From Doris montereyensis (taxonomy: Eukaryota; Mollusca; Gastropoda; Nudibranchia; Dorididae): a stretch of 64,000 bases of DNA. The notes under the pieces are model-generated. The model worked only from the letters and a program-made list of their open reading frames with translations. It made no database searches and was not told the DNA's origin. Where the stretch lies: positions 171,866-235,865 of the forward strand of contig JAXRKP010000399.1 of NCBI GenBank assembly GCA_037039925.1, written 5' to 3'. The position numbers were made by a program, and so were the translations under genes. This document shows, one piece after another, positions 25,346 through 37,104 of this stretch (the first letter of the stretch is position 1; the number at the start of each line of letters is the position of its first letter).

Positions 25346-26251
25346 TACATCATATCACCCAGACATTGAGCCAACATCTGCCCAAGCTGTCAAAGTCAAA
25401 GTTTTTGAAGGTTACTGTCACCATTGGACAAGGGCCATCATATTTTCGGTGATCGTTTTTATACGTCGGTGCCTCTGCTGGAATTTCTGTCACACAACCG
25501 TCACCACTACACTGGAACCATCGATGTGCGACGGAAATACTTGCCTAAGCAATTGAAAACCCTCAAGCTGGAGCAAAATAAAATGACCTGGTACAGTGAT
25601 GAAGCATATAAGTATCTCGTTGTGGCTTTTTGTGACAAAAAGGAAAAACAATTTTTTTCGCTTGTCACGTCATGTGGTGAGGTCGCTACAACACCAGCGA
25701 GATGAAAAAGAGGCCACATTGTCGACAAGCCCACACCGATTCAACAGTACAACCAGAATATGAATGGGTGTGATCGGTGCTGACCAACAAAACACCTATT
25801 ATTAGTATTATGGTGCACACAAGCGCCAAATCTCACAAGTGGTGGAAAATGTTTTTCTTCTGGCTCCTTTAACTGGCCCACATCAATGCGCCAGCATTCT
25901 TTTCGATCTGACACGACCACGAGATGAAAGCTACCATCGACTTTCACTCAGTCAGTTCAAGGACAACCTGATTATCCAACTGACTGATGCAGCAGCTGCT
26001 GGTATGATAATTCCCAGCCGACCACCCCCAGTCAACAGTGCAGAAATGATTGCTCCATACTCCCATTTCATGGAGTCAGCCGATAAAGACCGCAACTGCA
26101 GAGTTTGTAGCAGACCTAAAAAGAGGAAAGGAACAACAAATGTGTGCTCGTGTGTGTACAGGCAGACCACATCTGTGCAAGAAAGATTGTTTCAGACTGT
26201 GGCACACCAGACTAAATCTGCAGTAATGGAAGAGAAAGGAAGGAGGAGAGT

Positions 26252-26363
26252 GGATAGCGGCTTTTCAATTTGTTCATTTTATTCGGCCAAGAGGGACATT
26301 TAGGTTTTTGTGCATAACTTTCTTTTGGACCAAAGTAAAACAATCAACCTTTCACAACTGAGC
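26252..26363. repeat. 112-bp direct repeat bordering the Gypsy fragment, left copy
   Basis: GTGGATAGCGGCTTTTCAAT through GGACCAAAGTAAAACAATCA to TTTCACAA is about 95% identical to 31287-31396 in the same orientation. The left copy lies at the end of the piggyBac transposase frame; Gypsy pol coding begins immediately after it. Confidence 0.9.
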
Positions 26364-27040
26364 GAACGCTGCCTGTCAATTGTCAACATGAAAATGACAG
26401 CAGCAAATCATGGGACAATAAACATCATTGGGGCCTCGCCCTCAGGATTTCAGGTACATCTCCAACCGACAAAGAGCTAGATACTGGTCAGATAGTATAT
26501 TTTACCACTGCCACCAACCGAATGTTCCTAAGCAAGCAGGCATGCATGGCCCTAGGTATGATTCCACCCAGCTTCCCCACGATCGGCGAGACGAGTGCTG
26601 CCAAGTGCCAGCAGTGCCTTAGATACTCTACCCACGGACACACAAACATCTCCATGCAAATGCCCTCGACGTGAATCGCCGCCCTCGCCCCCAACATCGC
26701 TCCCATTCCCTACCACCGATGACAACAGGGAGCGTTTGGAAAAGTAGCTGCTGGACTATTAAGTATTACAGCTCCAGCCCCTTTAACGTGTGTGAACACC
26801 AACCATTCCCAAAGATGTCTGGTCCACCCATACATCTTATGGTCGACCCTGACGCCCACCCCACCCCTATCCCAGTCTCTGTCCACTGGCAGGACGACGT
26901 CAAGGTAGGCCTCGATCAAGATGTGCGCATAGGTGTCATCGAGCCGGTCCCCATCGGCACCCCAGTTACATGGTGTCACAAAATGGTCGTCTGCCCAAAG
27001 AGGTCAGGGAAGCCCCGGCACACTGTGGACCTGCAGCCTT
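26364..27040 (+). pseudogene. Ty3/Gypsy pol fragment: protease-RT linker and start of RT
   Basis: Across shifting frames one reads TAANHGTINIIGA, IVYFTTATNRMFLSKQACM, SFPTIGE, CEHQPFPKMSGPP, PIPVSVHWQDDVKVGLDQDV, GVIEPVPIGTPVTWCHKM and RHTVDLQPSNRHGTRETHH. This is the order found between protease and reverse-transcriptase motif 1-2 in Ty3/Gypsy pol. Upstream gag and protease are absent; several stops and shifts (26480-26770) make it non-functional. The RT frame runs straight into the 42-bp satellite. Confidence 0.85.
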
Positions 27041-28736
27041 CGAATAGACATGGCACACGTGAGACACATCACACCGTCTTCTAATAGACATGCCACATGT
27101 GAGACACATCACACCCAGTCTTCTAATAGACATGCCACATGTGAGACACATCACACCCAGTCTTCTAATAGACATGCCAGTCTTCATGTGAGACACATCA
27201 CACCCAGTCTTCTAATAGACATGCCACATGTGAGACACATCACACCCAGTCTTCTAATAGACATGCCACATGTGAGACACATCACACCCAGTCTTCTAAT
27301 AGACATGCCACATGTGAGACACACACCCACATGCCACATGTGAGACACATCACACACAGTCTTCTAATAGACATGCCACATGTGAGACACATCACACCCA
27401 GTCTTCTAATAGACATGCCACATGTGAGACACATCACACCCAGTCTTCTAATAGACATGCCACATGTGAGACACATCACACCCAGTCTTCTAATAGACAT
27501 GCCACATGTGAGACACATCACACACAGTCCTCTAATAGACACATGAGACACATCACACCCAGTCTTCTAATAGACATGCCACATGTGAGACACATCACAC
27601 ACAGTCTTCTAATAGACATGCCACATGTGAGACACATCACACACAGTCTTCTAATGTGAGACATGCCACATGTGAGACACATCACACACAGTCTTCTAAT
27701 AGACATGCCACATGTGAGACACATCACACACAGCCCTCTAATAGACATGGCACACGTGAGACACATCACACCCAGTCTTCTAATAGACATGCCACATGTG
27801 AGACACATCACACCCAGTCTTCTTATAGACATGCCACATGTGAGACATCACACCCAGTCTTCTTATAGACATGCCACATGTGAGACACATCACACCCAGT
27901 CTTCTAATAGACATGCCACATGTGAGACACATCACACCCAGTCTTCTAATAGACATGCCACATGTGAGACACATCACACACAGACACATCACACCCAGTC
28001 TTCTAATAGACCACATGTGAGACACATCACACCCAGTCTTCTTATAGACATGCCACATGTGAGACACATCACACCCAGTCTTCTTATAGACATGCCACAT
28101 GTGAGACACATCACACCAGTCCAGTCTTCTAATAGACATGTCTTCTAATAGACACACGTGAGACACATCACACCCAGTCTTCTAATAGACATGCCACATG
28201 TGAGACACATTGCACCCAGTCTTCTAATAGACATGCCACACGTGAGACACATCACACCCAGTCTTCTAATAGACATGGCACCACATCACACCCAGTCTTC
28301 TAATAGACATGCCACACGTGAGACACATCACACCCAGTCTTCTAATAGACATGCACATGTGAGACACATCACACCCAGTCTTCTAATAGACATGCCACAC
28401 GTGAGACACATCACACCCAGTCTTCTAATAGACATGTCACACGTGAGACACATCACACACATAGACACATTCACACCCAGTCTTCTAATAGACATGTCAC
28501 ACGTGAGACACATCACACCCAGTCTTCTAATAGACATGTCACACGTGAGACACATCACACCCAGTCTTCTAATAGACATGCCACACGTGAGACACATCAC
28601 ACCCAGTCTTCTAATAGACATGTCACATGTGAGACACATCACACCCAGTCTTCTAATAGACATGTCACACGTGAGACACATCACACCCAGTCTTCTAATA
28701 GACATGCCACACGTGAGACACATCACATTCACACCC
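27041..28736 (+). repeat. 42-bp satellite expanded from Gypsy RT codons, about 40 copies
   Basis: The unit is AGACATGCCACATGTGAGAC + ACATCACACCCAGTCTTCTA + AT, 42 bp or 14 codons, reading RHATCETHHTQSSN. The same phrase occurs once in frame in the adjoining RT sequence (SNRHGTRETHHT, near 27030-27075), so the array arose by tandem amplification of RT coding DNA. Most units are intact; truncated ones occur near 27320, 27540, 27655, 27985, 28015, 28120, 28275 and 28460. The array ends fused to RT text (VFDAWNGYHS) at 28737. Confidence 0.93.
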
Positions 28737-28836
28737 AGTCTTTGATGCCTGGAACGGCTATCATAGCAATCATGGCCCTCCACGAGAGGGACAGACATTT
28801 GACAACCTTTATCACACCCTGGGACAGATACAGGTA
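28737..28836 (+). pseudogene. Gypsy reverse-transcriptase fragment after the satellite
   Basis: It reads VFDAWNGYHS and, one frame on, ALHERDRHLTTFITPWDRYRY, an RT palm-domain stretch upstream of the catalytic YxDD box. It is cut at 28836 by the pogo insertion. The rest of RT and nearly all of RNase H are missing. Confidence 0.85.
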
Positions 28837-29629
28837 CAGTGGTGCTTCATGGTTAACGACATCGGAAATAACGAGAGCTCGTTAATAACGAGACTTTTCA
28901 AATCCCTGTTTTTTTCCTTATTATTTCTCTATTGGAAAAGAGGTTTTAATATACTTTTATCAAAAATGGTTATCTGAAATTAAAAATCATAATTTTCAAC
29001 TAACACACACATTCATCCATACACATATCACAGCACACATTCACGATCAAGCCATAGAGCGGGAGAAGGTAACATTAGTAACAAAGAATACAGTACAATG
29101 TACGTAGGCTATACACGTGCTACCAGCCAGCACTAGCCAAAGCGTTGTGATTATCGATCGACTCGCACGCAGCACAGCGGCATAGCAATGAGCAAACTGT
29201 ACACATGTGTAGCCTACTTCATTGGCCTACACTACACCACACACAGCCACTAGCCAAAGCGTTGTGATCGGTCAACACCTTTGTTCTTGTCACAAGTCAT
29301 CGTCTTATTTATTTACTTTACTTCTTTTAATTTTTACACCATGAATTCTCAAAAAGAAAGAGGCTAACCATTGAAACGAAAGTTTCCATAATAGAAGAAG
29401 TGGAGAAGAAAGTAACTACATGTACCAATGCAGAGATATGTCGTCGATTTGACATTCCCTCTAGTACTTTGTACACAATTCTAAAGGACAAAGACAAGAT
29501 CCTTTCTGATTACTCAAGCGGAGAGTTTACAAAGGAGCAAAAGAAAATTAGACGGCTCGGAATAACGAGAGCTCGGGAATAACGACACTTTTTGCTTGGA
29601 ACGGGACTCGTTATAACCGAGTTCCACTG
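28837..29629 (+). mobile_element. pogo/Tigger-type transposon inside Gypsy pol
   Basis: TA duplications at 28835-28836 and 29630-29631 flank ends starting CAGTGG (left CAGTGGTGCTTCATGGTTAA; right, reversed, CAGTGGAACTCGGTTATAAC). Subterminal AATAACGAGAGCTCG motifs occur near both ends (28870 and 29560). It is 793 bp and carries a + strand HTH remnant. Confidence 0.88.
29341..29582 (+). pseudogene. pogo transposase N-terminal helix-turn-helix remnant
   Basis: After a one-base shift near 29355, the frame reads KRLTIETKVSIIEEVEKKV and TNAEICRRFDIPSSTLYTIL, a CENPB_N/psq-type HTH as in pogo-superfamily transposases. It ends in element-terminal DNA at 29582 without CENP-B or DDE domains. Confidence 0.8.
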
Positions 29630-29631
29630 TA

Positions 29632-31010
29632 CCTTACGCCATGCAGCAGCAGACGCAGTCTCTTGCAAACCTGTGGGCAACCCCACCACTCTTAACACTG
29701 ATGACATAGCATCTATTCATGGATCCGGCCTTCGAAAAATTCCCCACCCCTGGATTGCCACACTCTTTCCTATCCACCATACTTACTCGTGAGCAGGACA
29801 ACTCCTCCCATACCTGTTCGGAGACTGACTCAGCACCAGTGGAGGTGATCAAATCAGTGACTTGGGATGACATTCGCCTTGCCACAGCCAGCGACCCCAC
29901 TATGATCGCCTTGACTAACACCATCGAAGGTGGCTTCCCAGGGATAGAACATCTCTAGCCTCTGACCTTCGCCCATACCACCAATTCCGTGACTACTTCA
30001 CCACATTTGATGGAGTCATACTCTACCACGACCGGGTTGTCATACCGTCATCACTCCGATACAGCGTCCTCCAGTGTCTTCACTCTGCGCACCAGGGAGT
30101 TACCCAAATGTGTTCTCGTGCTGAGTCATCCTTCTTCTGGCCTGGAATGACCCCGGCCATCACAGACATGCGAACCCGCTGCCAGGCCTGTAACCGTATG
30201 GCACCCTCACAGCCCAGTGCACCACCAACACCACCGATTACCCGGCATACCCATTCCAGTGCATCATGGCTGACTACTTTCACTATCGGGGACACAACTA
30301 CATAGTGGCTGTCAACCGATACAGTATCATACAGTAATTGGCCAATAGTGGAGCAGGCTGCACACGGTGCTAGTGGTCTCGTTGCTGCTCTGCGCAGAAT
30401 CTTCGTCACATACGGAATTAGTGACGAATTGACTTCTGACGGTGGACCTTTACATCCCTTACAACTGCAACATTTCTTCGAAATTGGGGTATGAACCATC
30501 GACTCACATCAGTTGCCTTTCCTCATGCCAACTGCCACGCTGAGGTAGGAGTCAAGACAATCAAACGCCTCATCACAGACAACATAAGCGCGCAGGGGTC
30601 TGGTGCTGCAATACAGAGACACACCTGACCGGGACACTCGCCTCTCCCCCGCCATGTGCATTTTTGGACGTCCCATTCGAGACTTTATCCCCATTCACCC
30701 AGGGAAATACCAGCCTCATACTACCTGGCCGGAGACACTTCTATCTCGTGAGGAAGCGCTGAGAAACAAACACATGCGTGCTGCCGAACGCCTGTCAGAA
30801 CACACCCACACCCTCCCATCACTGGCTGTCGGCGACAGTGTCCGAGTTCAAAGTCAAACTGGGCCTCACCCAACCAAGTGGGACAAGACGGGCATAGTCG
30901 TCGAGGTGCGACAATTTGATCAATATATGTAGTGTGTGTGGATGGCTCCGGTCGCCTCCGCCAACTGTCGCACCACCCTACGCAATAGGAAGTTTTTGCG
31001 GAAATACATG
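29632..31010 (+). pseudogene. Ty3/Gypsy integrase region
   Basis: The end of RNase H (RHAAADAVSCKP) is followed by an H2C2-type zinc-binding segment (LHSAHQGV near 30077, TRCQACN near 30175). The integrase core follows, with its catalytic residues visible across frames: D in DYFHYRGHNYIVAVNRYS (about 30270), D in TSDGGP (about 30435) and E in [12 protein letters not shown] (about 30535). The family stretch RLSPAMCIFGRPIRDFIP (about 30640) and a C-terminal domain reach about 31010. Stops and shifts near 29810, 29960, 30305, 30490 and 30590 show it is dead. Confidence 0.88.
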
Positions 31011-31286
31011 CCTGTTATGTTATACTGCGTACATCCATCTTGATGGCCCCAGGGGAGGGCATATAGAGAAATATCATTTGTTGGTTCCTCTTGTCTATCA
31101 GTTCACTTCATTTCAATTCTTTCTGTTTGTTTCCACTATTTCCAGTACCCATCGTCATCTTGTTTCATTCATTGTCATTTCTGAATAAACATTAAAGACT
31201 AAACAGACAAATAGTGTTGCACACTTATTTAATTACCTTCAATTTCATATATAATTTGTGTATGTTGGAAGTCATGGAAAGGATTG

Positions 31287-31396
31287 TGGATAGCGGCTTT
31301 TCAATTCGTTCATTTTATTCGGCCGAGAGGGACAATAGGTTTTTGGGCATAACTTTCTTTTGGACCATAGTAAAACAATCAAACTTTCACAAAACA
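31287..31396. repeat. 112-bp direct repeat bordering the Gypsy fragment, right copy
   Basis: This is the partner of 26252-26363. A second short direct repeat, TGTATGTTGGAAGTCATGGA, flanks it at 31258 and 31415. The downstream piggyBac 3' end continues to TTAA at 31547. Confidence 0.9.
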
Positions 31397-31550
31397 TTTC
31401 TAATTGGATTATGTTGTGTATGTTGGAAGTCATGGAAAGCAAGAAATATGAATGTTTGAGAGCAGAGTGGATAAAATAAAACAAAACAAAAAAAGTAAAA
31501 AAATGGAGGTATCCAGCCGTGACTCCTAGGTCAGGTAGGGAATGAGTTAA

Positions 31551-32948
31551 GTAGAGTTTCATCTAATTCCATGTTTATCCAGGCTCCCTATTCCCAAAAT
31601 ACGAAATTGCAGGTTATGTCGATATTGCGCAGTCATCCCATCCTACGGCCATCGTCTTAGCACTGTATCACTAACGTTGTATTAGGAAGAAATCTATCCA
31701 CAATTCCTTGCCCTGAACCGTGAACGCCCAAGTCGTCTTCAGTATTACACTACAGTTACAGTTACAGGGTCCGTACGCCCTGTAGTGGCAGGAATGTGAT
31801 GTGAAAATCATTCACTACACTACATTTTACTACAAACTAAAACCTAACCTCTTTAACTTCGTAAGATTTTGTTTCAAGGGTCTAGATCTAGATCTAAATC
31901 ATTTTTTTTGTGTGGTACAAACCTGTAGTAAAAATGGGGATATTTACCTTCACTATACTACTATGGGTATTGGAAGTATAGACAACTTTGTTTCGGTAGT
32001 GTTACGCATGCGCTCATTGCATCGAAATATCGATATATCTTGAAGTACGGTATTGTATCGTATCAAAATTGAAACTTAAATATCGCTTAAATATTAAATA
32101 TCGATATTTCTTCTATATTCACTTTAGACAAGAAACGAAACTAAGAAAAATGGTAAAAAACATGAAAAATAAAAAGGTCTTTAAATGTTGGTCACCGGAA
32201 AGTCTCATGTCATCATCAGTCAAACGACTACACACCATTCTTTACAGTTCTAAAAGGGATCAAATTTACCTGAGCCTTACATCCCTATCCTTAGATATTA
32301 TGCGTTTCCCTATATTCCCGCCAGTAGCACAGCAGTTTGTTTATGTTAGTACGGGAGTTAGTGTGTAATAGCTACCATATAAGCGTGACACTTGGCCGCG
32401 AAAATTGACACGTCTTGTGTGTTGTGATGTCGAAGTCGAAGGAGTGAGTGTGTTTGGTCACCGGCGATTGTGTGGGCGTGTTTCCTTAGCGGCTTGTGAC
32501 GGCGCTCTCTCTCTTTCACACACACACACAAACACACACTTTTTTACGCTCCCGCGATATTTCACTATTATACTATTTATACCCCCTTCTCTCCCTATCT
32601 CTGTCTGTCCATCTCCCTGAATTAAGCCCCAACAAACAAAAAATCTCCACCCAAAACCCGTGCGTTTTTGGCACAGTATCGAAATCAATTATCGATTTTA
32701 GATTTATCAATATCATTTTTGCCGATATCGAAAAATATGATATGTCGATATTTTCTTGCAAAAAATATCGTAACGTATCGAAATCAAAAGTAATACCGGG
32801 AAAATATAGTAGGGAAAACCCAATCGCATACCATTGTACTTGGCCGTAGCCTTCGTAATAGAGATAACCTGTGTTAACCACAGCGTGACGTCACACCGTG
32901 TGGCGGTGGTCTCAGAGAGCGAGTGAGGGGTAGGCTAGTAATACCGTA
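31551..32948. other. Non-coding; TATCGATAT-rich segments at 32015-32110 and 32665-32795
   Basis: No gene is recognised. Clusters of ATATCGATAT, GTATCGTATC and TATCGAAATC motifs occur at both ends of an approximately 780-bp stretch, in the manner of subterminal repeats of a DNA transposon, but I could not define terminal repeats or target duplications. A small CA/CT-rich patch lies at 32500-32545. Confidence 0.4.
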
Positions 32949-33458
32949 CAGTGCAATCCCCCGATAACGACATCGCTCGGGACCGAAAAATCATGTCGTT
33001 ATCGGGGGATGTCGTTATTCAGAATTTTTCAAAATGGCGGCGAAAGGGGGCGTTACGGGTGAGGCTAGTCAATTTGGAAGATGTGGTGGGGCCCTGAAAA
33101 GGGCCGGTGTGTTGGGGGTGGGGTTGATAGAGCCAGCAGATGGGTTTACTAGCTGGTTGTCACGGCCTTGGTACCCTCAGAGATGGAGAAATAATCTCAC
33201 ACGTTGTCATTAGCCGAAAAAGAAGTGTTTTCATTGCTAAGAATACGTCTCAATTTTGTCAATATTGATCAAATTTTCATGTCATATGTAGTGTTTACGG
33301 CTAGACTTATGTCGTTATTGGGAGGTTTCACGTCGCTATTCGGAGTTTTTTTTTACTAATGATATATATAGCAACAACAAAAAAACGGGACCAGGGATCC
33401 ATGTCGCTATCGGAGGATTGTCGTTATTCGGAGATGTCGTTATCGGGGGATTGCACTG
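32949..33458. mobile_element. pogo-type MITE
   Basis: TA duplications (32947-32948 and 33459-33460) flank inverted ends CAGTGCAATCCCCCGATAAC, with subterminal GTCGTTAT(C/T)SGGGGA copies near both ends (32990-33025, 33305-33345 and 33400-33450). It is 510 bp with no coding remnant, so non-autonomous. Confidence 0.92.
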
Positions 33459-33460
33459 TA

Positions 33461-34073
33461 ATAGTAAGACGTGTAGTAGTAGTGCATACTAGGCATTGCT
33501 AATATGTGTGTAGTGTGTTTTCTATTTGTTGTTGTTTGTCAATATTCTTTAATCCCCCCACCCCTCTATTTCCCTATGAAAGGTTGATTGTGTTGCTTGC
33601 CAGTTGGTATGTTAGGTCACCTACTATTAACGATAAAGTAATAGTGATGAAGAGCTCAAAGAAGGACTAGACAAGACGTGGCTACATTTCGGGTATATAA
33701 TATTATAACCCTTCTACGGACCTCAATACGAAGGACAGAAAGAAACGCAAAAAATAAGGATAAGTAATAAATGAGAGAAAAGTAAAGAAAATCTTAACTT
33801 CTGGATTTAGAAATTTAAAAAATAAAAGTGTTGAGATTTGTAGAGATGATATCCTCAGAATAAATTAAGGTTACGAATAAGAGTATTACCGGAATACGTA
33901 ATAGTAATAGCAGCATGGGTAAAAAAGTGAATTGCATATTATTATTGTAAATAAACACTTTTTTCTCACATATATAATATATAAGCGTGCCCATTGTGCA
34001 GAAATATGAGAAAGAGAGAGAGAGGGAGGGAGGGAGGAGAGAGAACAAAGTATTCGTTATCTTTCCGTCACAC

Positions 34074-34113
<40 letters not shown>

Positions 34114-34540
34114 TGGGAAAACAACGTACTGGGTCAAGGCAGAAAGAAACAATCATATAATGTATGGATTCTCTTAACTTAAGAAGTACTCACATGTAAA
34201 ATAAACTGACTTAATCCATCTTGTTCCTTGTGGTAATACCCAATAAAAATCCAAGATAATGTAATTAAATAGAATAACAATAACAAAGCAAGTTGAAATC
34301 GTCACTGAGAGCAAGTCAACTGAACGTAAAACAATTGAAAATTTAAACTGGCGCTATGGAATTTGATTCGAGCAGAGCAGAGCTAGGCTTGGCAATTAGG
34401 CCATAGTGTGTAGTTAGATTGCCACATCCTGTGATGTAGAAACACAGTGCGAGGCGATGTATCAGGCTATCTATTCACGACGGCTGTGACTTGGCACGTC
34501 TAAATTAGCTGAAAAAGATATATGTATTTTTTTACCATAT
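33461..34540. other. Non-coding; short GA and TA microsatellites
   Basis: (GA)n at about 34008-34040 and (TA)n at about 34073-34095 are the only clear features. Confidence 0.5.
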
Positions 34541-35005
34541 GGTTGTCATGGGAACTCCGCCATCTTGGATTTCAATGGCGAAAATAACAATAACTTCATT
34601 TCAAATAGGCTTTTTCAATTATAAATAAAATGTGCACACGTTATTTGGTTCAATATCTAGGCTCATCTAGTAGCCTTTTTGGATAAATGAAACAGTTTTC
34701 ATTTTATGATTTTTTTGAAAATGCATTATATAGCAACCTTTCCAATTTTTGGAGAATTTAATCATGGAAAATTTCGTTTTGCAAAACTTTGAAGAAATAT
34801 TGAAAAAAAGCTACTGGATAATTCATTTTTATAGATGTTATATAAAATTTGGGGGCAATTGGGCAATAATCTTTTTTAAAAAGTAGATCGCATATCACTG
34901 CAAAAAAGTAACATTTTGAGAAAATCGCATTTCCCCGTTATTTTAATGTTTTTTTTCGCATATAAACCTATACAATTGCGAGAGGTTATAAAATACTTCA
35001 TGTCG
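34540..35005 (-). repeat. Unclassified dispersed repeat, copy A
   Basis: On the minus strand it contains TAGGTTTATATGCGA, GCAGTGATATGCGATC, ATTGCCCAATTGCCC, ATTATCCAGTAG and GGAAAGGTTGCTATATAATG. All these blocks recur in the same order on the + strand at 63060-63340. No coding potential or terminal repeats were identified. Confidence 0.75.
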
Positions 35006-37100
35006 ACCCTATATCAATTGCTCCAAATCCCTTATACTCATGTCGGGATGGGCTTTTTCTTATAACAGGTGCGCACGAATGTTTTCCGTAATATTCGCCG
35101 ATCTTAAATAATATTGACATTACAATAACTCATCAATTAAGGTCGAGCATACAATATAGATTATATAGACTTTCTTATTTTGGTAATGAGCGAATTGATA
35201 AAAGCACTCCTCTCAAATAGTAAACATTAATAATATCAAAGGCCTGGGCACATAATTGACATAACCAGGGGAGAATGACAAGTACATGTAAACAAAACAA
35301 ATGAAGTTAAGGATTAGACTATTTCGTTCTCTGAACAGAAATAACTTCAACTATATCTAGGTCTAATCGACTTATTCATTCAACTTACAAACATTTAAGA
35401 ATAAATCTAAAGGGATCAATAACATTTTTTAAAACAGGATATTAGGTAATATAAATATAAGACTCAAAAACCTGAAAACAGTTCACGTACACTAGCGTGT
35501 TAAAGCACCGAAAATGAGTTTCAGATAAATTTACATTAAAATGTCTTATTGCTGACTACTAATTCTGTGGCAAGCAATAAAACAATGGTAGGAGTAATCC
35601 ATCTAAAGGCTGAATGGTCAAGTGAATAATATTCATAAGAGAGGGCCAGCATCAGTTAAAATAAATTCAAAAGTAAAACAAAAGGAATATTGAGGGGCTT
35701 TTCACGAAAGGGAAATACGTTAGGGAAATGTCTAATAATATGTAGGCTAATCCGAAGTATTTAAAGGCAAATGATAAAGGTATATTTGAAAGGGACTATA
35801 CTATGGTTGTTGCAGGGGAAGGCTGAATAACAATTACAGTGTCTTGACCAACATGGAAATGAATATAAAATTACAATGTTTTATTGTTGTGATACTCCCA
35901 ACAATATTGTTGTGAGTGATCCAGCTATAGTGATGAGTGTTTGCCCTTCTAAGATAAGTGCTTGTTTATAATTAAACAATTTAATATACGCTTATATACG
36001 TTTATTTAAAGTTGCAAAACCAATTTGAGTACTTCAGGTATTTATTCATACATTTATAAATAAATAGGCGGCCACATTAAATGGGGGGTGGTCAGCAACG
36101 CTTCTATGAAAATAATTAACCGATAATCTTATTCTGACTCTCAAAAGTATAATCTGAGTGCTCTACAACTGCAAGGTGGGGTGGGGGGAGGGAGGGAATA
36201 TTTAACTGGGAGTCAGGGCCATACATGCATACTGGTCATGAAATAGAAGGCAAAATATCCCAATGACCAAGGTTCTAGCGAAGGGGAGGTAATGGGAGGT
36301 TAAAGGGGGTTTAATGAATGAAGTGCACAGTAAATGTAAGTGGGAATCAAGATATTAACTAATTTATTTAAGTTTTTTTTTTTATACCTTTTAAAGCTAC
36401 CTCTCCATTTTGTTAACAAGTGCCACTATTGATAAATTACAATTGCATGACAACGAAATATTTGCAGGTAACAGAATGTGAATATGGTCAATTTACACCT
36501 GGGCAAATTCTCTACAAATCTCACAATTCTGAAATCGTTACTTGACCCGTTGGACCACATGCACCCAGAGATGATGGGCGAGCACACAAACAGAATATAT
36601 ATACATGTAGTAAATCAGAAGGACATGTGGGGGTATTATAGTCCAAGTGGTTGGCTCAAAAAGACATTATATTCTTCACTAGCAACAGTTTATTGACAAC
36701 GAAAGTGGGATAAAGTTCAAACTGATTGGCTAAAAAAGACGTAACATTCGCTTCATGAGGGGGACTAGTGAGGTGGGGGGGGGTCCACATTGATTGCTCA
36801 AGATGATCAAAACATAAACAATAAAAGAGGTGAGCGTAGGGGGGGGGGGGGGCGCATACAGTGTAGGCGGACATATACAATCAAACGCACACTCAAAAAC
36901 CGGAAACTACTCACATCTCAGACATAACAGTGTCGTCACATTCACATACCCGCCACCCCATGAAAAGTCGTCATCGGCTTCAATGCTAAAATTTCAAAAC
37001 TCTTAGAATAGCATCAGTTACTTTCTGTTGATCAATAGCTGGTCCACCTAATAAAGAAAGTAAAATTGTTACTTTAGACTATTTAGAGTCTATACTTGCA
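35006..37100. other. Non-coding stretch
   Basis: No gene supported. G-rich patches occur at 36170-36320 and a G run at 36839-36852. Confidence 0.5.
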
Positions 37101-37104
37101 GAAC

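Larger units (their letters stand above)
23110..26305 (+). pseudogene. piggyBac transposase pseudogene, split by a pogo insertion
   Basis: An acidic N-terminal part (from about 23118, MIEMDEDLPSILSDSES) precedes the DDE_Tnp_1_7 domain. Candidate catalytic aspartates of the piggyBac D-D-D triad are in MSIDEMIIGYKGR (codon 23961), HIFGDRFYTS (25451) and NMNGCDR (25772). A Cys-rich C-terminal motif (NCRVCSRPKKRKG, then CSC, about 26093-26155) matches the family's zinc-binding tail. The frame is intact across the pogo insertion site at 24107/25346 apart from the insertion itself. Elsewhere single-base shifts (near 23260-23600, 25408, 25776 and 25880) and stops inactivate it. piggyBac transposases act in the nucleus at TTAA sites. 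Confidence 0.85.
22834..31546 (+). mobile_element. piggyBac element carrying nested insertions
   Basis: The right end, read outward-in on the minus strand, is CTCATTCCCTACCTGACC directly after TTAA (31547-31550). The left end starts CTCAATTCCGTACTTTGAG at 22834, and both ends share ACGGCTGGA further in. TTAA at the right border and the piggyBac transposase frame between the ends support the assignment; the left TTAA appears mutated (GGTA). Of 8.7 kb, only about 2.6 kb is piggyBac. The rest is a pogo element (24109-25345) and a Gypsy pol fragment with its own insertions (about 26364-31286). Confidence 0.6.

Noticed and set aside
27041..28736. CRISPR array (regular repeats)
   Set aside because: There are no unique spacers; units are contiguous and coding-derived, in a eukaryotic context. 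The same holds for the other tandem arrays.
27282..28798. Minus-strand frames with MSIRRLGVMCLTCG repeats
   Set aside because: Antisense reading of the 42-bp array; the + strand frame matches RT codons and explains it.
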